A stretch of 64,000 nucleotides of DNA from an uncultured Bacillota bacterium (GCA_949291945.1 CASEXH010000005.1:84395-148394), one strand, 5' to 3'. Positions 53,952 through 62,892 are shown, counted from the first letter of the stretch. Numbers and translations are program-made. The notes: generated by a model not told the origin, from the sequence alone.

Positions 53952-54467
53952 ATGTTTAGGATCGGGTCTTATGTTATGTATGGGAAACGTGGTGTGTGCA
54001 GAGTTGAAGATATTGGAGAGTTTTTTAAAGAATCCATGGGAGACGGCAGAGAATATTACAAGCTGTCGCCAATTTTTGTAAAGGGAGATCAGGTGTATAT
54101 TCCCGTGGAAAATCATGTGTTTATGCGGGAGGTCATCAATTCCGAGACTGCAAAGAAATATCTGGAAGAGGTATCGGAGATTCAGGCAGATACATTTACC
54201 TGCAGACAGCAGACCCGGTTGGCAGATCATTATAAAGAAATGATGGATACCTACGACATAAATGTGCTTCTTTCCCTGATCAAAGGGATTTATGTAAAAC
54301 AATATCAGGCCAGCCGCAGAAATAAGAAGTTTTGCCAGATCGACCAGAGATATCTGAAGTCTGCGGAGGATATCACTTATGGAGAATTTGCTATAGCTCT
54401 GGAGTCTACTCCTGAAAAGATCAAGGACTTTGTGAAAGACCAGGTTATCTGTCAAATGCAGGGATAA
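53952..54467 (+). CDS. CarD-family transcriptional regulator
   Basis: About 171 residues. The N-terminal Tudor-like RNA polymerase interaction domain starts MFRIGSYVMYGKRGVCRVEDI, then YYKLSPIF, and the C-terminal half is helical. CarD proteins bind RNA polymerase beta and stabilise open complexes. I start at 53952, the canonical CarD N terminus, after AGAGGGAAAAA; an in-frame ATG at 53925 is possible. Confidence 0.9.
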   Translation: MFRIGSYVMYGKRGVCRVEDIGEFFKESMGDGREYYKLSPIFVKGDQVYIPVENHVFMREVINSETAKKYLEEVSEIQADTFTCRQQTRLADHYKEMMDTYDINVLLSLIKGIYVKQYQASRRNKKFCQIDQRYLKSAEDITYGEFAIALESTPEKIKDFVKDQVICQMQG

Positions 54468-54610
54468 TCCACGAAAGGCCTTGAATAAAGGCAGGCCAGC
54501 TGATACAATGAAACAGTATTCTTCTCGGACAGAGTGTTGTAAAAATAAATCAGATAATAGGACCATAAAGCTGAAAGGGGAATGTTAAGGAACGACGGAA
54601 AGGAGACTAC

Positions 54611-55024
54611 ATGCAGTTAAAATTAACAACAGATTATGCGATTCGTACGATCGTATATCTGGCTACACAGAGCGGAATAACCTCTGTAGCTGAAATTGGA
54701 AGCAAAATGGGAATATCTGAAAATTATCTTATGAAGGTATTAAAAGCATTGAAGGATGCGGGGCTGGTAGCTGGATATCAGGGAAAAAGAGGCGGGTATG
54801 CCATTTCCAAAAAACCGGAAGAAATTTCTCTGTGGGATATTGTAGAAGTAATGGAGGGTACTACAAAAGTCAACAGATGTCTGGAGGCAGACGGATTCTG
54901 CAGCCGGCATGGAACACAATTCTGTATGATCAGAAGATATTATCAGGGACTACAGAATCAGATGGAAGAATATTTATCCGGTATCACTATTGACCAAGTT
55001 TTAGAAAAAGAGACAGCGGGTTAA
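54611..55024 (+). CDS. Rrf2-family regulator with Fe-S cysteines
   Basis: 137 residues. The winged helix is KLTTDYAIRTIVYLATQSG, then ISENYLMKVLKALKDAGLV and GKRGGYAIS. Three cysteines in CLEADGFCSRHGTQFC (about 96-111) match the cluster-binding loop of NsrR/IscR-type regulators, so it probably senses nitric oxide, iron or redox state. A metal-transport operon begins about 340 bases downstream, with a palindromic operator that could belong to this or another regulator. Confidence 0.9.
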   Translation: MQLKLTTDYAIRTIVYLATQSGITSVAEIGSKMGISENYLMKVLKALKDAGLVAGYQGKRGGYAISKKPEEISLWDIVEVMEGTTKVNRCLEADGFCSRHGTQFCMIRRYYQGLQNQMEEYLSGITIDQVLEKETAG

Positions 55025-55169
55025 CATGCCCCTGTGGAAAGGAAGACAGAGGATAAAATTATCGGATTTACATATGTTTAGAATTACTGTATGAAGAGAA
55101 GAAGGGGGAAACCGGAGCTTTTGAACCAGGCCTGTATGCCGGGAAAGCCCGGCTTTTCTTTTTCCTGTT

Positions 55170-55224
55170 TTATTACCCTCAGTGTACAAGGGAACGTTTG
55201 GCCCTTGTACACTGAGGGTAATAA
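55170..55224. repeat. Perfect 23-bp palindrome, copy 1
   Basis: Both arms contain TTATTACCCTCAGTGTACAAGGG or its exact complement, around the loop AACGTTTGG. A related palindrome with nearly the same loop lies at 57911. The two flank the P-type ATPase operon. It ends 16 bases before a strong promoter. Confidence 0.9.
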
Positions 55225-55239
55225 ACCTGCGGCAATTCA

Positions 55240-55269
55240 TTGACAAGAACGGGAAAAAAGTGCTAAACT
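55240..55269 (+). promoter_or_regulatory. Promoter of the metal ATPase operon
   Basis: TTGACA, 18 bases, TAAACT, about 90 bases before the first small gene of the operon. Confidence 0.75.
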
Positions 55270-55307
55270 CAATAGAATTAAGAGGTATTCATTTTTTTTA
55301 AGAATAA

Positions 55308-55323
55308 GTTAGATTAATCTAAC
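55308..55323. promoter_or_regulatory. Candidate metal-regulator operator
   Basis: GTTAGATTAATCTAAC is a perfect 16-bp palindrome downstream of the promoter. It resembles the dyads bound by DtxR/MntR-type metalloregulators, which fits the metal ATPase operon. Confidence 0.6.
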
Positions 55324-55360
55324 CCTTGCCTCTTAAAGTAAAATGAAAAGGAGAGGTAAT

Positions 55361-55441
55361 ATGAAACAGCACAGATTTTGGGCTTGGGCAATGCTTTTCT
55401 GCCTTGGAATGACATTTTACACAGGGTACAAACACAAATAA
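55361..55441 (+). CDS. 26-residue membrane peptide
   Basis: MKQHRFWAWAMLFCLGMTF, then YTGYKHK. It is a hydrophobic helix with basic ends. AAAGGAGAGGTAAT is a strong ribosome site and a DUF6110 gene follows 20 bases later, so it is likely translated. It may be an accessory subunit of the ATPase or a regulatory leader peptide. Confidence 0.65.
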   Translation: MKQHRFWAWAMLFCLGMTFYTGYKHK

Positions 55442-55461
55442 GAAATCAGGAGGTATTAGAA

Positions 55462-55743
55462 ATGATTAGTGCAGATTTAATGAAAAAAGCAGCTCTTTTT
55501 GCAGGAGGAGTCCTTTTTGGAACTGCAGGGGTGAAAATCCTGTCCAGCAAAGATGCTAAGAAAGCATATGTGCAGGCTACCGCCGCCGTATTAAGAGCAA
55601 AGGACTGTGTTATGGACACCGTGACAACTGTTCAGGAGAATGCAGGGGATGTTCTGGCGGAGGCTAAAGAAATCAATGAAAAGCGTCAGGAAGAAGTTTA
55701 TGACGAAGAGACCGAAGAACGGGAAGATGAGAAATGCGAATAA
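55462..55743 (+). CDS. DUF6110 family membrane-anchored protein
   Basis: 93 residues. MISADLMKKAALFAGGVLFG forms an N-terminal membrane helix, followed by SKDAKKAYVQATAAVLRAKD and an acidic, charged tail (DEETEEREDEKCE). CAGGAGGTATTAGAA precedes the ATG; an in-frame start at 55378 is rejected. It overlaps the P-type ATPase gene by 10 bases. The acidic tail could bind metal; this is inference. Confidence 0.8.
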   Translation: MISADLMKKAALFAGGVLFGTAGVKILSSKDAKKAYVQATAAVLRAKDCVMDTVTTVQENAGDVLAEAKEINEKRQEEVYDEETEEREDEKCE

Positions 55744-57824
55744 AAATTCGGCATGAGATCAAGGGCCGTATCCGCTTTTCTACCCAGAAGAAAAAAATGA
55801 CAGCCCGGGAAGCGGATATGCTTCTGTTCTACATAAACTCTTTTAAAAATGTTATATCGGCCAAGGTCTATGACCGGACCGGTGACGGAGTTGTCTGTTA
55901 TACCGGCAGCCGTCAGGAGATGATTGAAAAGCTGGTGGCTTTTTCCTTTGAAGACAAGGAGCTTCTGGAAAAAGTTCCTCAAAACACCGGCAGAGAACTG
56001 ATGAACCAATATAAAGAAAAGCTGGTTACAAAACTGGCCATTCATTTTCTCTGCAAGATTTTCCTGCCGTCCCCTGCAGCTAAGATAAGAACTGTGATCC
56101 AGTCTTTCCACTTTATTAAGGAAGGTCTGAAATGTATCTGCCGCAGGAAACTGGAGGTTCCTGTACTGGATGCTGCAGCTATCAGCGTTTCCATAATAAG
56201 AGGAGACTTTAATACGGCAAGTTCCGTTATGCTCCTTTTAAGTGTGGGAGAGATCCTGGAAGAGTGGACACACAAGAAATCTGTTGCAGATCTGGCCAGG
56301 AGCATGTCTTTAAATGTGGAAAAAGTATGGCGCCTGGAAGGGGATACGGAGATCCTGACGGATATCAGGAGCATAAAAGAGCAGGATGTTATCTGTGTGC
56401 ATATGGGAAACATGATCCCTCTGGACGGAATCGTCATGGAGGGGGAGGCAATGGTTAATCAGGCCTCTCTTACCGGAGAAGGGATTCCGGTGAAAAAAGA
56501 AGAAGGGGCCTATGTGTATGCAGGCACTGCAGTAGAGGAAGGAGAGCTTAAGATTCAGGTAAAACAATCTGCCGGCTCTACCAGGTATGAGAAGATTGTT
56601 TCTATGATAGAGGACTCTGAAAAACTGAAATCTTCTGTGGAGGGAAAGGCTGCCCATCTGGCGGACCGCCTGGTGCCTTACAGCTTTATGGGAACGGTGC
56701 TCACTTATGCCCTTACCAGAAATGTGACAAAAGCATTGTCCATTCTTATGGTAGATTTCTCCTGTGCCTTAAAACTGTCCATGCCTATTGTGGTTCTGGC
56801 GGCTATGCGGGAATGTCAGGAGCATCAGATCACCGTAAAGGGAGGAAAATTTCTGGAAGCTGTGGCTGAGGCGGAAACCGTAGTTTTTGATAAAACAGGA
56901 ACTTTTACAAAAGCCCAGCCTACAGTGGCAGACGTAGTCACCTTTGGCGGAAAAGACAGAAATGATATGCTCCGCCTTGCAGCCTGCCTGGAGGAACACT
57001 TCCCCCATTCCATTGCAAATGCAGTGGTGGCCCAGGCCAAAAAAGAAGGGCTTGCCCATGAGGAAATGCACAGCAAAGTAGATTATGTGGTGGCTCATGG
57101 CATTTCTTCCCAGGTTAATGAGGACAAAGTGGTGATCGGAAGCTATCATTTTGTCTTTGAAGATGAGAAGTGCCGGATACCGGAAGGGGAGAAAGATAAA
57201 TTTGAAAAGCTTCCTACGGAATACTCCCATCTTTATCTGGCTGTATCCGGAGAGCTGGCGGCAGTGATCTGTATCGAGGATCCTCTCAGAGAAGAGGCAA
57301 AAAATATCGTTCCTGCGCTGAAAGCTGTGGGAATCCGCAAAGTGGTAATGATGACCGGAGACAGTGCGCACACCGCCAGAGCGATTGCGAAAAAGACAGG
57401 GGTGGATCAGTTCTATGCGGAGGTCCTTCCCGAGGACAAAGCTTCTTTTATCGAAAAGGAGAAAGCCAAAGGAAGAAAAGTAATCATGGTGGGCGATGGA
57501 ATCAATGATTCACCGGCTCTTTCCGCAGCAGATGCCGGTGTTGCCGTAAGCGGCGGCGCCCAGCTGGCAAGGGAGATTTCGGATATTACCATCTCAGGGG
57601 AAGACCTGCATCAACTGGTGATACTGAAAAAGGTGGGAAACGGTATGATGAAGCGGATCCACAGAAATTACCGGTTTGTCATCGGGTTTAACAGCGGCCT
57701 GATCTTCCTGGGCCTTGCAGGAATCCTGGCTAACGGAACTTCAGCTTTTCTCCATAACATGTCCACTTTGGGCATTACCCTGGAAAGTATGACAAATATG
57801 CTGGATAAAGGAAAAAATAAATGA
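55734..57824 (+). CDS. Heavy-metal P1B-type ATPase
   Basis: 696 residues. The phosphorylated aspartate is D386 in VVFDKTGTFTKAQP. The actuator motif is ASLTGEGIPV, and the hinge is MVGDGINDSPALSAADAG. The N-terminal HMA-like region (MRIKIRHEIKGRIRF) lacks a CxxC. The transmembrane metal motif is DFSCALKLSMP, not the usual CPC or SPC, so metal choice cannot be read by the normal rule. Iron or manganese export is possible. It is the third gene of the operon. Confidence 0.9.
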   Translation: MRIKIRHEIKGRIRFSTQKKKMTAREADMLLFYINSFKNVISAKVYDRTGDGVVCYTGSRQEMIEKLVAFSFEDKELLEKVPQNTGRELMNQYKEKLVTKLAIHFLCKIFLPSPAAKIRTVIQSFHFIKEGLKCICRRKLEVPVLDAAAISVSIIRGDFNTASSVMLLLSVGEILEEWTHKKSVADLARSMSLNVEKVWRLEGDTEILTDIRSIKEQDVICVHMGNMIPLDGIVMEGEAMVNQASLTGEGIPVKKEEGAYVYAGTAVEEGELKIQVKQSAGSTRYEKIVSMIEDSEKLKSSVEGKAAHLADRLVPYSFMGTVLTYALTRNVTKALSILMVDFSCALKLSMPIVVLAAMRECQEHQITVKGGKFLEAVAEAETVVFDKTGTFTKAQPTVADVVTFGGKDRNDMLRLAACLEEHFPHSIANAVVAQAKKEGLAHEEMHSKVDYVVAHGISSQVNEDKVVIGSYHFVFEDEKCRIPEGEKDKFEKLPTEYSHLYLAVSGELAAVICIEDPLREEAKNIVPALKAVGIRKVVMMTGDSAHTARAIAKKTGVDQFYAEVLPEDKASFIEKEKAKGRKVIMVGDGINDSPALSAADAGVAVSGGAQLAREISDITISGEDLHQLVILKKVGNGMMKRIHRNYRFVIGFNSGLIFLGLAGILANGTSAFLHNMSTLGITLESMTNMLDKGKNK

Positions 57825-57830
57825 TCAGAA

Positions 57831-57858
57831 AAGCAGGACCGGACAAGTCCTGCTTTTT
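57831..57858 (+). terminator. Rho-independent terminator of the ATPase operon
   Basis: AAGCAGGAC pairs with GTCCTGCTT around 7 bases, followed by TTT. Confidence 0.9.
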
Positions 57859-57910
57859 GTAAGAAATTTCTTGAAAAACCAGGCGGAAACTTTCATAATA
57901 ATATGGAGAA

Positions 57911-57962
57911 TTTCCCCTCAGTGTATAGGACGTTTAGGCCCATGTACATTGAGGGCAGGGAA
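57911..57962. repeat. Imperfect palindrome, copy 2
   Basis: TTTCCCCTCAGTGTATAGG faces CCCATGTACATTGAGGG around ACGTTTAGG. The core CCCTCAGTGTA and the loop ACGTTT match copy 1 at 55170. Confidence 0.8.
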
Positions 57963-57973
57963 AGGAAAGTTAT

Positions 57974-58729
57974 ATGAAGAAATTCAGATTAGAGATATGC
58001 GCAGATTCCTTTGAATCAGCAAAAGCTGCCTGGGAGGGAGGGGCGGACAGGATTGAATTATGCCAGAACCTGATCATAGGGGGAACTACTCCCAGTCCCC
58101 ATCTTTTCCGTCAGATCCGCAGCAGGAATTCCATCAGGATCCATGTGCTGATCCGGCCAAGATTCGGAGATTTTCTCTATTCAGAGGAAGAGATCCAGGT
58201 AATGGTGGAAGAAATAAAAATGTATCGGGAAATGGGGGCAGAAGGAATAGTGGTTGGGGCCCTGACCCCTGATGGAAGGCTGGACAGAGCACAGCTTTCC
58301 AGATTCATGGAAGCTGCGGGAGAGATGGAGGTCACCCTTCACCGGGCTTTTGATATGTGCAGAGATCCTGAGGATGGATTACAGGCTGCCATAGATCTGG
58401 GAATCCACAGGATTCTTACTTCAGGCCAGAAAAACAGTGCTCTGGAAGGCTGGGAAATACTGAAAGGATTAAGGGAAGAAAGCAAAGGGAAAATCCGGAT
58501 CATGGCAGGAGCAGGCGTATCTCCTGAGAACATTCCTCTGCTCTGCCAGAAAACCGGTATTACCGAATATCATATGTCCGGCAAAAAAATAGTAGAAAGC
58601 GGCATGAAATACAGAAAGGAAGGCGTGTCCATGGGACTTCCTTCCTTTAGTGAGTACCAGCTTTTCCGCACAGATAAGAACCAGGTGGAGAAAGCAGCCG
58701 CCTGCCTCAGAAACTTAGAAGAAGACTGA
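57974..58729 (+). CDS. cutC: CutC family protein
   Basis: 251 residues with a TIM barrel. Signature segments are LEICADSFESAKAAWEGGAD at the N terminus, RIELCQNLIIGGTTPS, and VTLHRAFDMCRDP. The family was named for copper homeostasis, but its biochemical role is unsettled. It follows the metal ATPase operon, separated by a terminator and a palindrome. GGGAAAGGAAAG precedes the ATG. Confidence 0.93.
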   Translation: MKKFRLEICADSFESAKAAWEGGADRIELCQNLIIGGTTPSPHLFRQIRSRNSIRIHVLIRPRFGDFLYSEEEIQVMVEEIKMYREMGAEGIVVGALTPDGRLDRAQLSRFMEAAGEMEVTLHRAFDMCRDPEDGLQAAIDLGIHRILTSGQKNSALEGWEILKGLREESKGKIRIMAGAGVSPENIPLLCQKTGITEYHMSGKKIVESGMKYRKEGVSMGLPSFSEYQLFRTDKNQVEKAAACLRNLEED

Positions 58730-58776
58730 TTCCCAGGGGCCTGTATCATTATGCGAAATGTGAGTGATGCAGTACA

Positions 58777-59688
58777 TTAGAGCTTTCGGAAAGCTGCCTG
58801 GGCGGCGATCGCCCCATCGCTGGCAGCGGTAACTACCTGGCGGAGCTCCTTCTGGCATACGTCTCCAGCCCCGAAAAGCAGTGGGACAGAGGTTTCCATA
58901 TTGCTGTTTACGATCATATAGCCCTGCTTATCCAGTACTGGCAGGTTTTTGAGAAAGCCTGTGACAGGATCTGCGCCGATATAGGGGAAAATGCCTGATA
59001 CAGGAAGCACTTTTGTTTCCCCTGACTGGGTATGGGAAATTTCCAGACCTCCTACACGGCCTTCGTTATCCAGTACCTGAAGAGGGATATAGTTCTGGAA
59101 AAGTTCTATTTTAGGATTAGACATGACCGTATCGATCACAGCTTTTTCTGCCCGGAAGACATCTCTGCGCATAATCAGATAGACTTTAGAAGCGAATTGG
59201 GTTAGATACACTGCTTCTTCCAATGCAGAGTTTCCTCCGCCGATTACGGCGGTTTCTTTATCTCTGAAAAAGGCGCCGTCGCATACTGCACAGTAAGAAA
59301 TACCCTTTCCGATATGTTCCTGTTCTCCCGGAATGTTCAGGAGCCGCTCTTTCGTTCCGGTTGCCACCAGAACGGCAGGAGCGGTGAAGACAGTTCCGTC
59401 TTCGCAGATAACCTGTTTTCGTTCTCCGTCCCGGATCTCCACCACATTTCCGTATTCATAAACTGCTCCGAAACTGGTGGAATGCTCAAACATGTCCATG
59501 GCAAGCTGGGAACCAGGCTCTTCTTTGATCCCCGGCCAGTTGCTGATCTTATGGGTTTTTAAAAGTTTTCCTCCGGGAGCTCCGGCTTCCAGCAGGGCAG
59601 TTTTCATTCCTGCCCTGGAAGCGTATACTGCAGCGGTCATTCCTGCAGGCCCTGCCCCTATTATAATGAAATCATAATCTTTTGTCAT
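58777..59688 (-). CDS. trxB: Thioredoxin reductase
   Basis: 303 residues, an FAD and NAD(P)H enzyme reducing thioredoxin. The FAD loop is IIIGAGPAGMTAAVYASRAG, the redox pair is GISYCAVCDGAFF (near 134), and the nucleotide loop is AVIGGGNSALEEA. It lies 48 bases after trxA on the same strand, so the two form a thioredoxin operon. Confidence 0.94.
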   Translation of the reverse strand: MTKDYDFIIIGAGPAGMTAAVYASRAGMKTALLEAGAPGGKLLKTHKISNWPGIKEEPGSQLAMDMFEHSTSFGAVYEYGNVVEIRDGERKQVICEDGTVFTAPAVLVATGTKERLLNIPGEQEHIGKGISYCAVCDGAFFRDKETAVIGGGNSALEEAVYLTQFASKVYLIMRRDVFRAEKAVIDTVMSNPKIELFQNYIPLQVLDNEGRVGGLEISHTQSGETKVLPVSGIFPYIGADPVTGFLKNLPVLDKQGYMIVNSNMETSVPLLFGAGDVCQKELRQVVTAASDGAIAAQAAFRKL

Positions 59689-59736
59689 TTGTTCTGCCGC
59701 CTTTCTTTATAGAAGTGTTCGCCCTGTAGGCAAGAT

Positions 59737-60057
59737 TCAGGAAACGGCTTCTGTCATTTTCTGGAGAAGCCTCGGTTTTGGAAAAAATCCTACTGCAGAG
59801 TCCTTTACCTCTCCGTCTTTTATAAAGAACAGGGAGGGAACGCTGCTGACCTGCCATCTGGCGGCTAAGTCGGGATTTTCGTCGATATCTACTTTTACGA
59901 TACGGAAGTCTTCCTGTTCCTTATCCAGCTCTTCCAGTACTTGTCCCAGCATTTTGCAGGGGCCGCACCAGGTGGCGAAAAAGTCTAAGAGGACGGGTTT
60001 TTCGGATTCTAATACTTCTTTCTGAAATTCATTTTCTTTTACGTGTAATACAGCCAT
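59737..60057 (-). CDS. trxA: Thioredoxin
   Basis: 106 residues. The active site is FFATWCGPCKMLGQVLEEL, with the conserved cis-proline segment SSVPSLFFIKDGE. It is the first gene of the trxA-trxB operon. Confidence 0.96.
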   Translation of the reverse strand: MAVLHVKENEFQKEVLESEKPVLLDFFATWCGPCKMLGQVLEELDKEQEDFRIVKVDIDENPDLAARWQVSSVPSLFFIKDGEVKDSAVGFFPKPRLLQKMTEAVS

Positions 60058-60301
60058 AATTTTATCTCCTTCATGATCGATTCTTGTTTTGTGTTAGTTT
60101 TCTTTTGAGTTACTCTTGCTTTGAGCTTGACTAAAGTATATCCGGTTTTCCTTTTTTAGTCTGTGACGAAGTCACATAATTATGTATAAAAACATTTACG
60201 AACAAAAGGAAAATTGTTATAATAAGCAAAGTATATCAGATGAATGATACTTCTGGTTTTCTGTAGGCGGCAGCCTGTCTGACCGCAAAAGAGGAGTGTT
60301 T

Positions 60302-61291
60302 ATGAGAGAAATCGAAGAGTTATCCAAATATCTGACAAATGATAAAGTAAGGGGCCTGAGAAAAGCCCTGGGAAAGGATATCCAGGAAAAACTAAGCAAA
60401 AGCGGTATTTATTTTCATATTTTTTCCAGGCTGAAATCTGCAGGCTCCATCTGGCATAAATTGGAATGGAAGAAAGAAGAATATATTGAGAAGGATAAGA
60501 AACTTCAGGATCTGATCGGTATCCGGATCGTTCTTTATTATATGGATGACGTTCCGATCTGCAAGGAGCTCCTGAGAGAGACGTATTCTATTATTGAAAA
60601 AGACTCTCATGAGGATATTCCAAAGGTAAATGAATTTAATCCTATCCGGATGAATTATGTATGCCGTATGCCGGAGGAGATTTCCTCTGCTTTCCCCAGG
60701 GAACTGTGGGAAAACTACAGGATTGATAAAACTTTTGAAGTACAGGTACGCACTACCTTCTCGGAAGGGTGGCATGAGGTGGATCATGATGTGCGGTATA
60801 AACATAAGGAAGAGTGGGAAGAGCATTATGAATTTTCCAGGGAACTGAACGGGATCTATGCCACACTGGAGATCTGTGACAGAAGTATGGTAAATCTCCT
60901 GGAACGTCTGGCTTATAAAAACTACAAGAATATGCAGATCGAAGCCATGCTCCGCAACAAATTCCGCCTCCGCTTTGAAAATCCGGTTTTGTCAGTTCCG
61001 CTGATGGAGTTTCTCCAGAAAGATCAGGATCTGGTAAAGAAACTTTATCGGGCGGACAGAGAAGATCCGATCCTGTTTTTTGCCAGCGGCTATTCCGAGG
61101 GGATCCCTCTGACTGTGGACAACCTGGTGTTAGTCTGCAATGAACTGCAGCTTGGCAGAAAAGATCTGGAAGAACGGACGCCTATGCTGATCCGGGAGAG
61201 GGCCGGCCAGTGGAAAGAGAAGAAAAAGGAAAAACAGGAAAAAAATCCAGAGAATGTGCAGAAAGTTGTTGACACGGGATTTTACTTATAA
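60302..61291 (+). CDS. RelA/SpoT-domain protein, putative (p)ppGpp synthetase
   Basis: About 329 residues. The nucleotidyltransferase signatures are RLKSAGSIWHKL, DLIGIRIVLYYMDD and FEVQVRTTFSEGWHEVDHDVRYK. No HD hydrolase or TGS/ACT domain is present. A helical C-terminal half replaces them, so it resembles a stand-alone synthetase rather than full-length Rel. Whether it makes (p)ppGpp is not proved; several stand-alone family members are toxins or have altered activity. The ATG at 60302 follows GAGGAG. The rplM promoter overlaps its 3' end. Confidence 0.83.
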   Translation: MREIEELSKYLTNDKVRGLRKALGKDIQEKLSKSGIYFHIFSRLKSAGSIWHKLEWKKEEYIEKDKKLQDLIGIRIVLYYMDDVPICKELLRETYSIIEKDSHEDIPKVNEFNPIRMNYVCRMPEEISSAFPRELWENYRIDKTFEVQVRTTFSEGWHEVDHDVRYKHKEEWEEHYEFSRELNGIYATLEICDRSMVNLLERLAYKNYKNMQIEAMLRNKFRLRFENPVLSVPLMEFLQKDQDLVKKLYRADREDPILFFASGYSEGIPLTVDNLVLVCNELQLGRKDLEERTPMLIRERAGQWKEKKKEKQEKNPENVQKVVDTGFYL

Positions 61292-61297
61292 TATAAT
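61269..61297 (+). promoter_or_regulatory. Consensus promoter of rplM-rpsI
   Basis: TTGACA, exactly 17 bases, TATAAT: a perfect sigma-A promoter overlapping the end of the upstream gene. Confidence 0.95.
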
Positions 61298-61303
61298 AAC
61301 TCA

Positions 61304-61465
61304 ATGTGACGAACTGTGAAGTTGCCTAGCCAAAAGCCCCGGTATGGCACTGAAAGGAGTTTGCACAAAAGGCCGGAACCTTGGAAATACACAGGGACGG
61401 CAGATTTACTTGATTTTTTAATAACGAAATTTTATTGTATATTGATGATAACAGGAGGGAAAACC
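61304..61465 (+). promoter_or_regulatory. Long leader of rplM, candidate ribosomal-protein autoregulatory RNA
   Basis: About 160 untranslated bases between promoter and rplM. GC-rich blocks such as GCCAAAAGCCCCGG and AAAGGCCGGAACC suggest structure. L13 leaders are known in Firmicutes, but I cannot confirm a match to that motif by eye. Confidence 0.5.
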
Positions 61466-61894
61466 ATGAACAGTTATATGGCTAATCCAGATAAGGTTGA
61501 GAGAAAATGGTACGTTGTAGACGCTGATGGACAGACATTAGGCCGTCTTGCATCTGAAATTGCGAAAGTTTTAAGAGGAAAAAATAAACCGATCTACACA
61601 CCTCACATTGATACAGGTGATTATGTGATCGTTGTAAATGCTGATAAAGTAAAAGTGACAGGAAAGAAATTGGATCAGAAGATTTACTACAGACATTCTG
61701 ATTATGTTGGCGGAATGAAAGAGTCCACATTAAGAGAAATGATGGACAAAAAACCTGAAAGAGTAATTGAACTGGCTGTTAAGGGTATGCTTCCAAAAGG
61801 ACCTTTAGGAAGGGCCATGATTAAAAAATTACATGTATACGCTGGACCAGAGCATGATCACGCAGCTCAGAAGCCAGAAGTATTAACGTTTTAA
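61466..61894 (+). CDS. rplM: 50S ribosomal protein L13
   Basis: 142 residues, normal length. [20 protein letters not shown] at the N terminus and [20 protein letters not shown] near the end are conserved. The start at 61466 follows CAGGAGGGAAAACC and gives the canonical N terminus. An earlier in-frame ATG (61316) lies within the leader and is rejected. Confidence 0.97.
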   Translation: MNSYMANPDKVERKWYVVDADGQTLGRLASEIAKVLRGKNKPIYTPHIDTGDYVIVVNADKVKVTGKKLDQKIYYRHSDYVGGMKESTLREMMDKKPERVIELAVKGMLPKGPLGRAMIKKLHVYAGPEHDHAAQKPEVLTF

Positions 61895-61910
61895 TAGGAG
61901 GTAAATGACA

Positions 61911-62303
61911 GTGGCTAGTACAAAATTCTATGGAACAGGAAGAAGAAAATCATCTGTAGCTCGTGTATACCTGGTACCAGGTACAGGCAAGATTACAATC
62001 AATAAAAGAGACATCGACGAATATTTTGGATTAGAGACATTAAAGGTAGTTGTTCGTCAGCCATTAGTACTGACAGAGACATCTGACAAATTTGATGTAT
62101 TAGTAAACGTTCATGGCGGCGGTTTCACAGGACAGGCTGGTGCGATCCGCCACGGAATCTCCAGAGCTCTTCTGGAAGCAGACAGCGATTACAGACCGGC
62201 TCTGAAAGCAGCAGGTTACTTAACTCGTGACCCAAGAATGAAAGAAAGAAAGAAATACGGTCTCAAAGCAGCCCGTCGTGCTCCGCAGTTCTCCAAGAGA
62301 TAA
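61911..62303 (+). CDS. rpsI: 30S ribosomal protein S9
   Basis: 130 residues. [19 protein letters not shown] begins the protein, and the C-terminal [14 protein letters not shown] tail reaches the ribosomal P site. I choose the GTG at 61911 (MASTKFYG), 9 bases after AGGAGG; the ATG at 61905 would be only 3 bases from that site. It is co-transcribed with rplM. Confidence 0.96.
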   Translation: MASTKFYGTGRRKSSVARVYLVPGTGKITINKRDIDEYFGLETLKVVVRQPLVLTETSDKFDVLVNVHGGGFTGQAGAIRHGISRALLEADSDYRPALKAAGYLTRDPRMKERKKYGLKAARRAPQFSKR

Positions 62304-62337
62304 TCAGAGAGTATACGCTGTTTTACAAAAGATATTT

Positions 62338-62368
62338 ATCCCGGAAGTTTCGGCTTCCGGGATTTTTT
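62338..62368 (+). terminator. Rho-independent terminator after rpsI
   Basis: ATCCCGGAAG pairs with CTTCCGGGAT around TTTCGG, followed by TTTTT. Confidence 0.92.
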
Positions 62369-62462
62369 CACAGATCTAGAGCATTTCAATTCAATTTAAT
62401 TATATCAAACATCCGGAAGTCATCGGAAAACATTCCCAATATAAGAAATCAAGAATTAGATT

Positions 62463-62892
62463 GTAGAAATAGATTGAAGCCTACGGCAGAAAGTCGGGAA
62501 ATGCGAAATTCGTCGGTAGAAATAAGACAAGGCATACGTCAAAAAGTCGAAAAATGCGAAATTCGCCGGTAGAAATAAGCTGAATCCTACAGCAAAAATC
62601 GAGAAAAGTGAAATTCGCCCGTAGAAATGAGGACAAGCCTACGGTAGAAAATCGGTAAAGGTGAAATTCACCGGTAGAAATAGGTTAAAGCCTACAGCAG
62701 AAACTCAGAAAAGGTGAAATTCGCCGGTAGAAATAAGCCAAGGCCTACAGCAAAAAAACGGGAAAGATGAAATTCGCCCGTAGAAATGAGGACAAGCCTA
62801 CGGTAGAAAATAGGAAAAGGCGGAATCTGCCTGTAGAAATGAGCTGATGGCTCCAGCAGAAAATTCAGAAAAAATTTATTTGTAGAAAAACC
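62463..62892. repeat. 53-bp tandem repeat array, about 8 imperfect copies
   Basis: GTAGAAAT recurs at 62463, 62516, 62569, 62621, 62674, 62727, 62780 and 62833, a period of 53 (once 52). Each unit also carries an AGCCTACAGCA-like block and a dyad of the form GGTGAAATTCACC, centred at 62508, 62561, 62613, 62666, 62719, 62772 and 62825. Copies 4 and 7 are nearly identical, as are 3 and 6, so a three-unit higher-order repeat was duplicated. The period is not a multiple of 3, and the array is non-coding. Confidence 0.92.
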
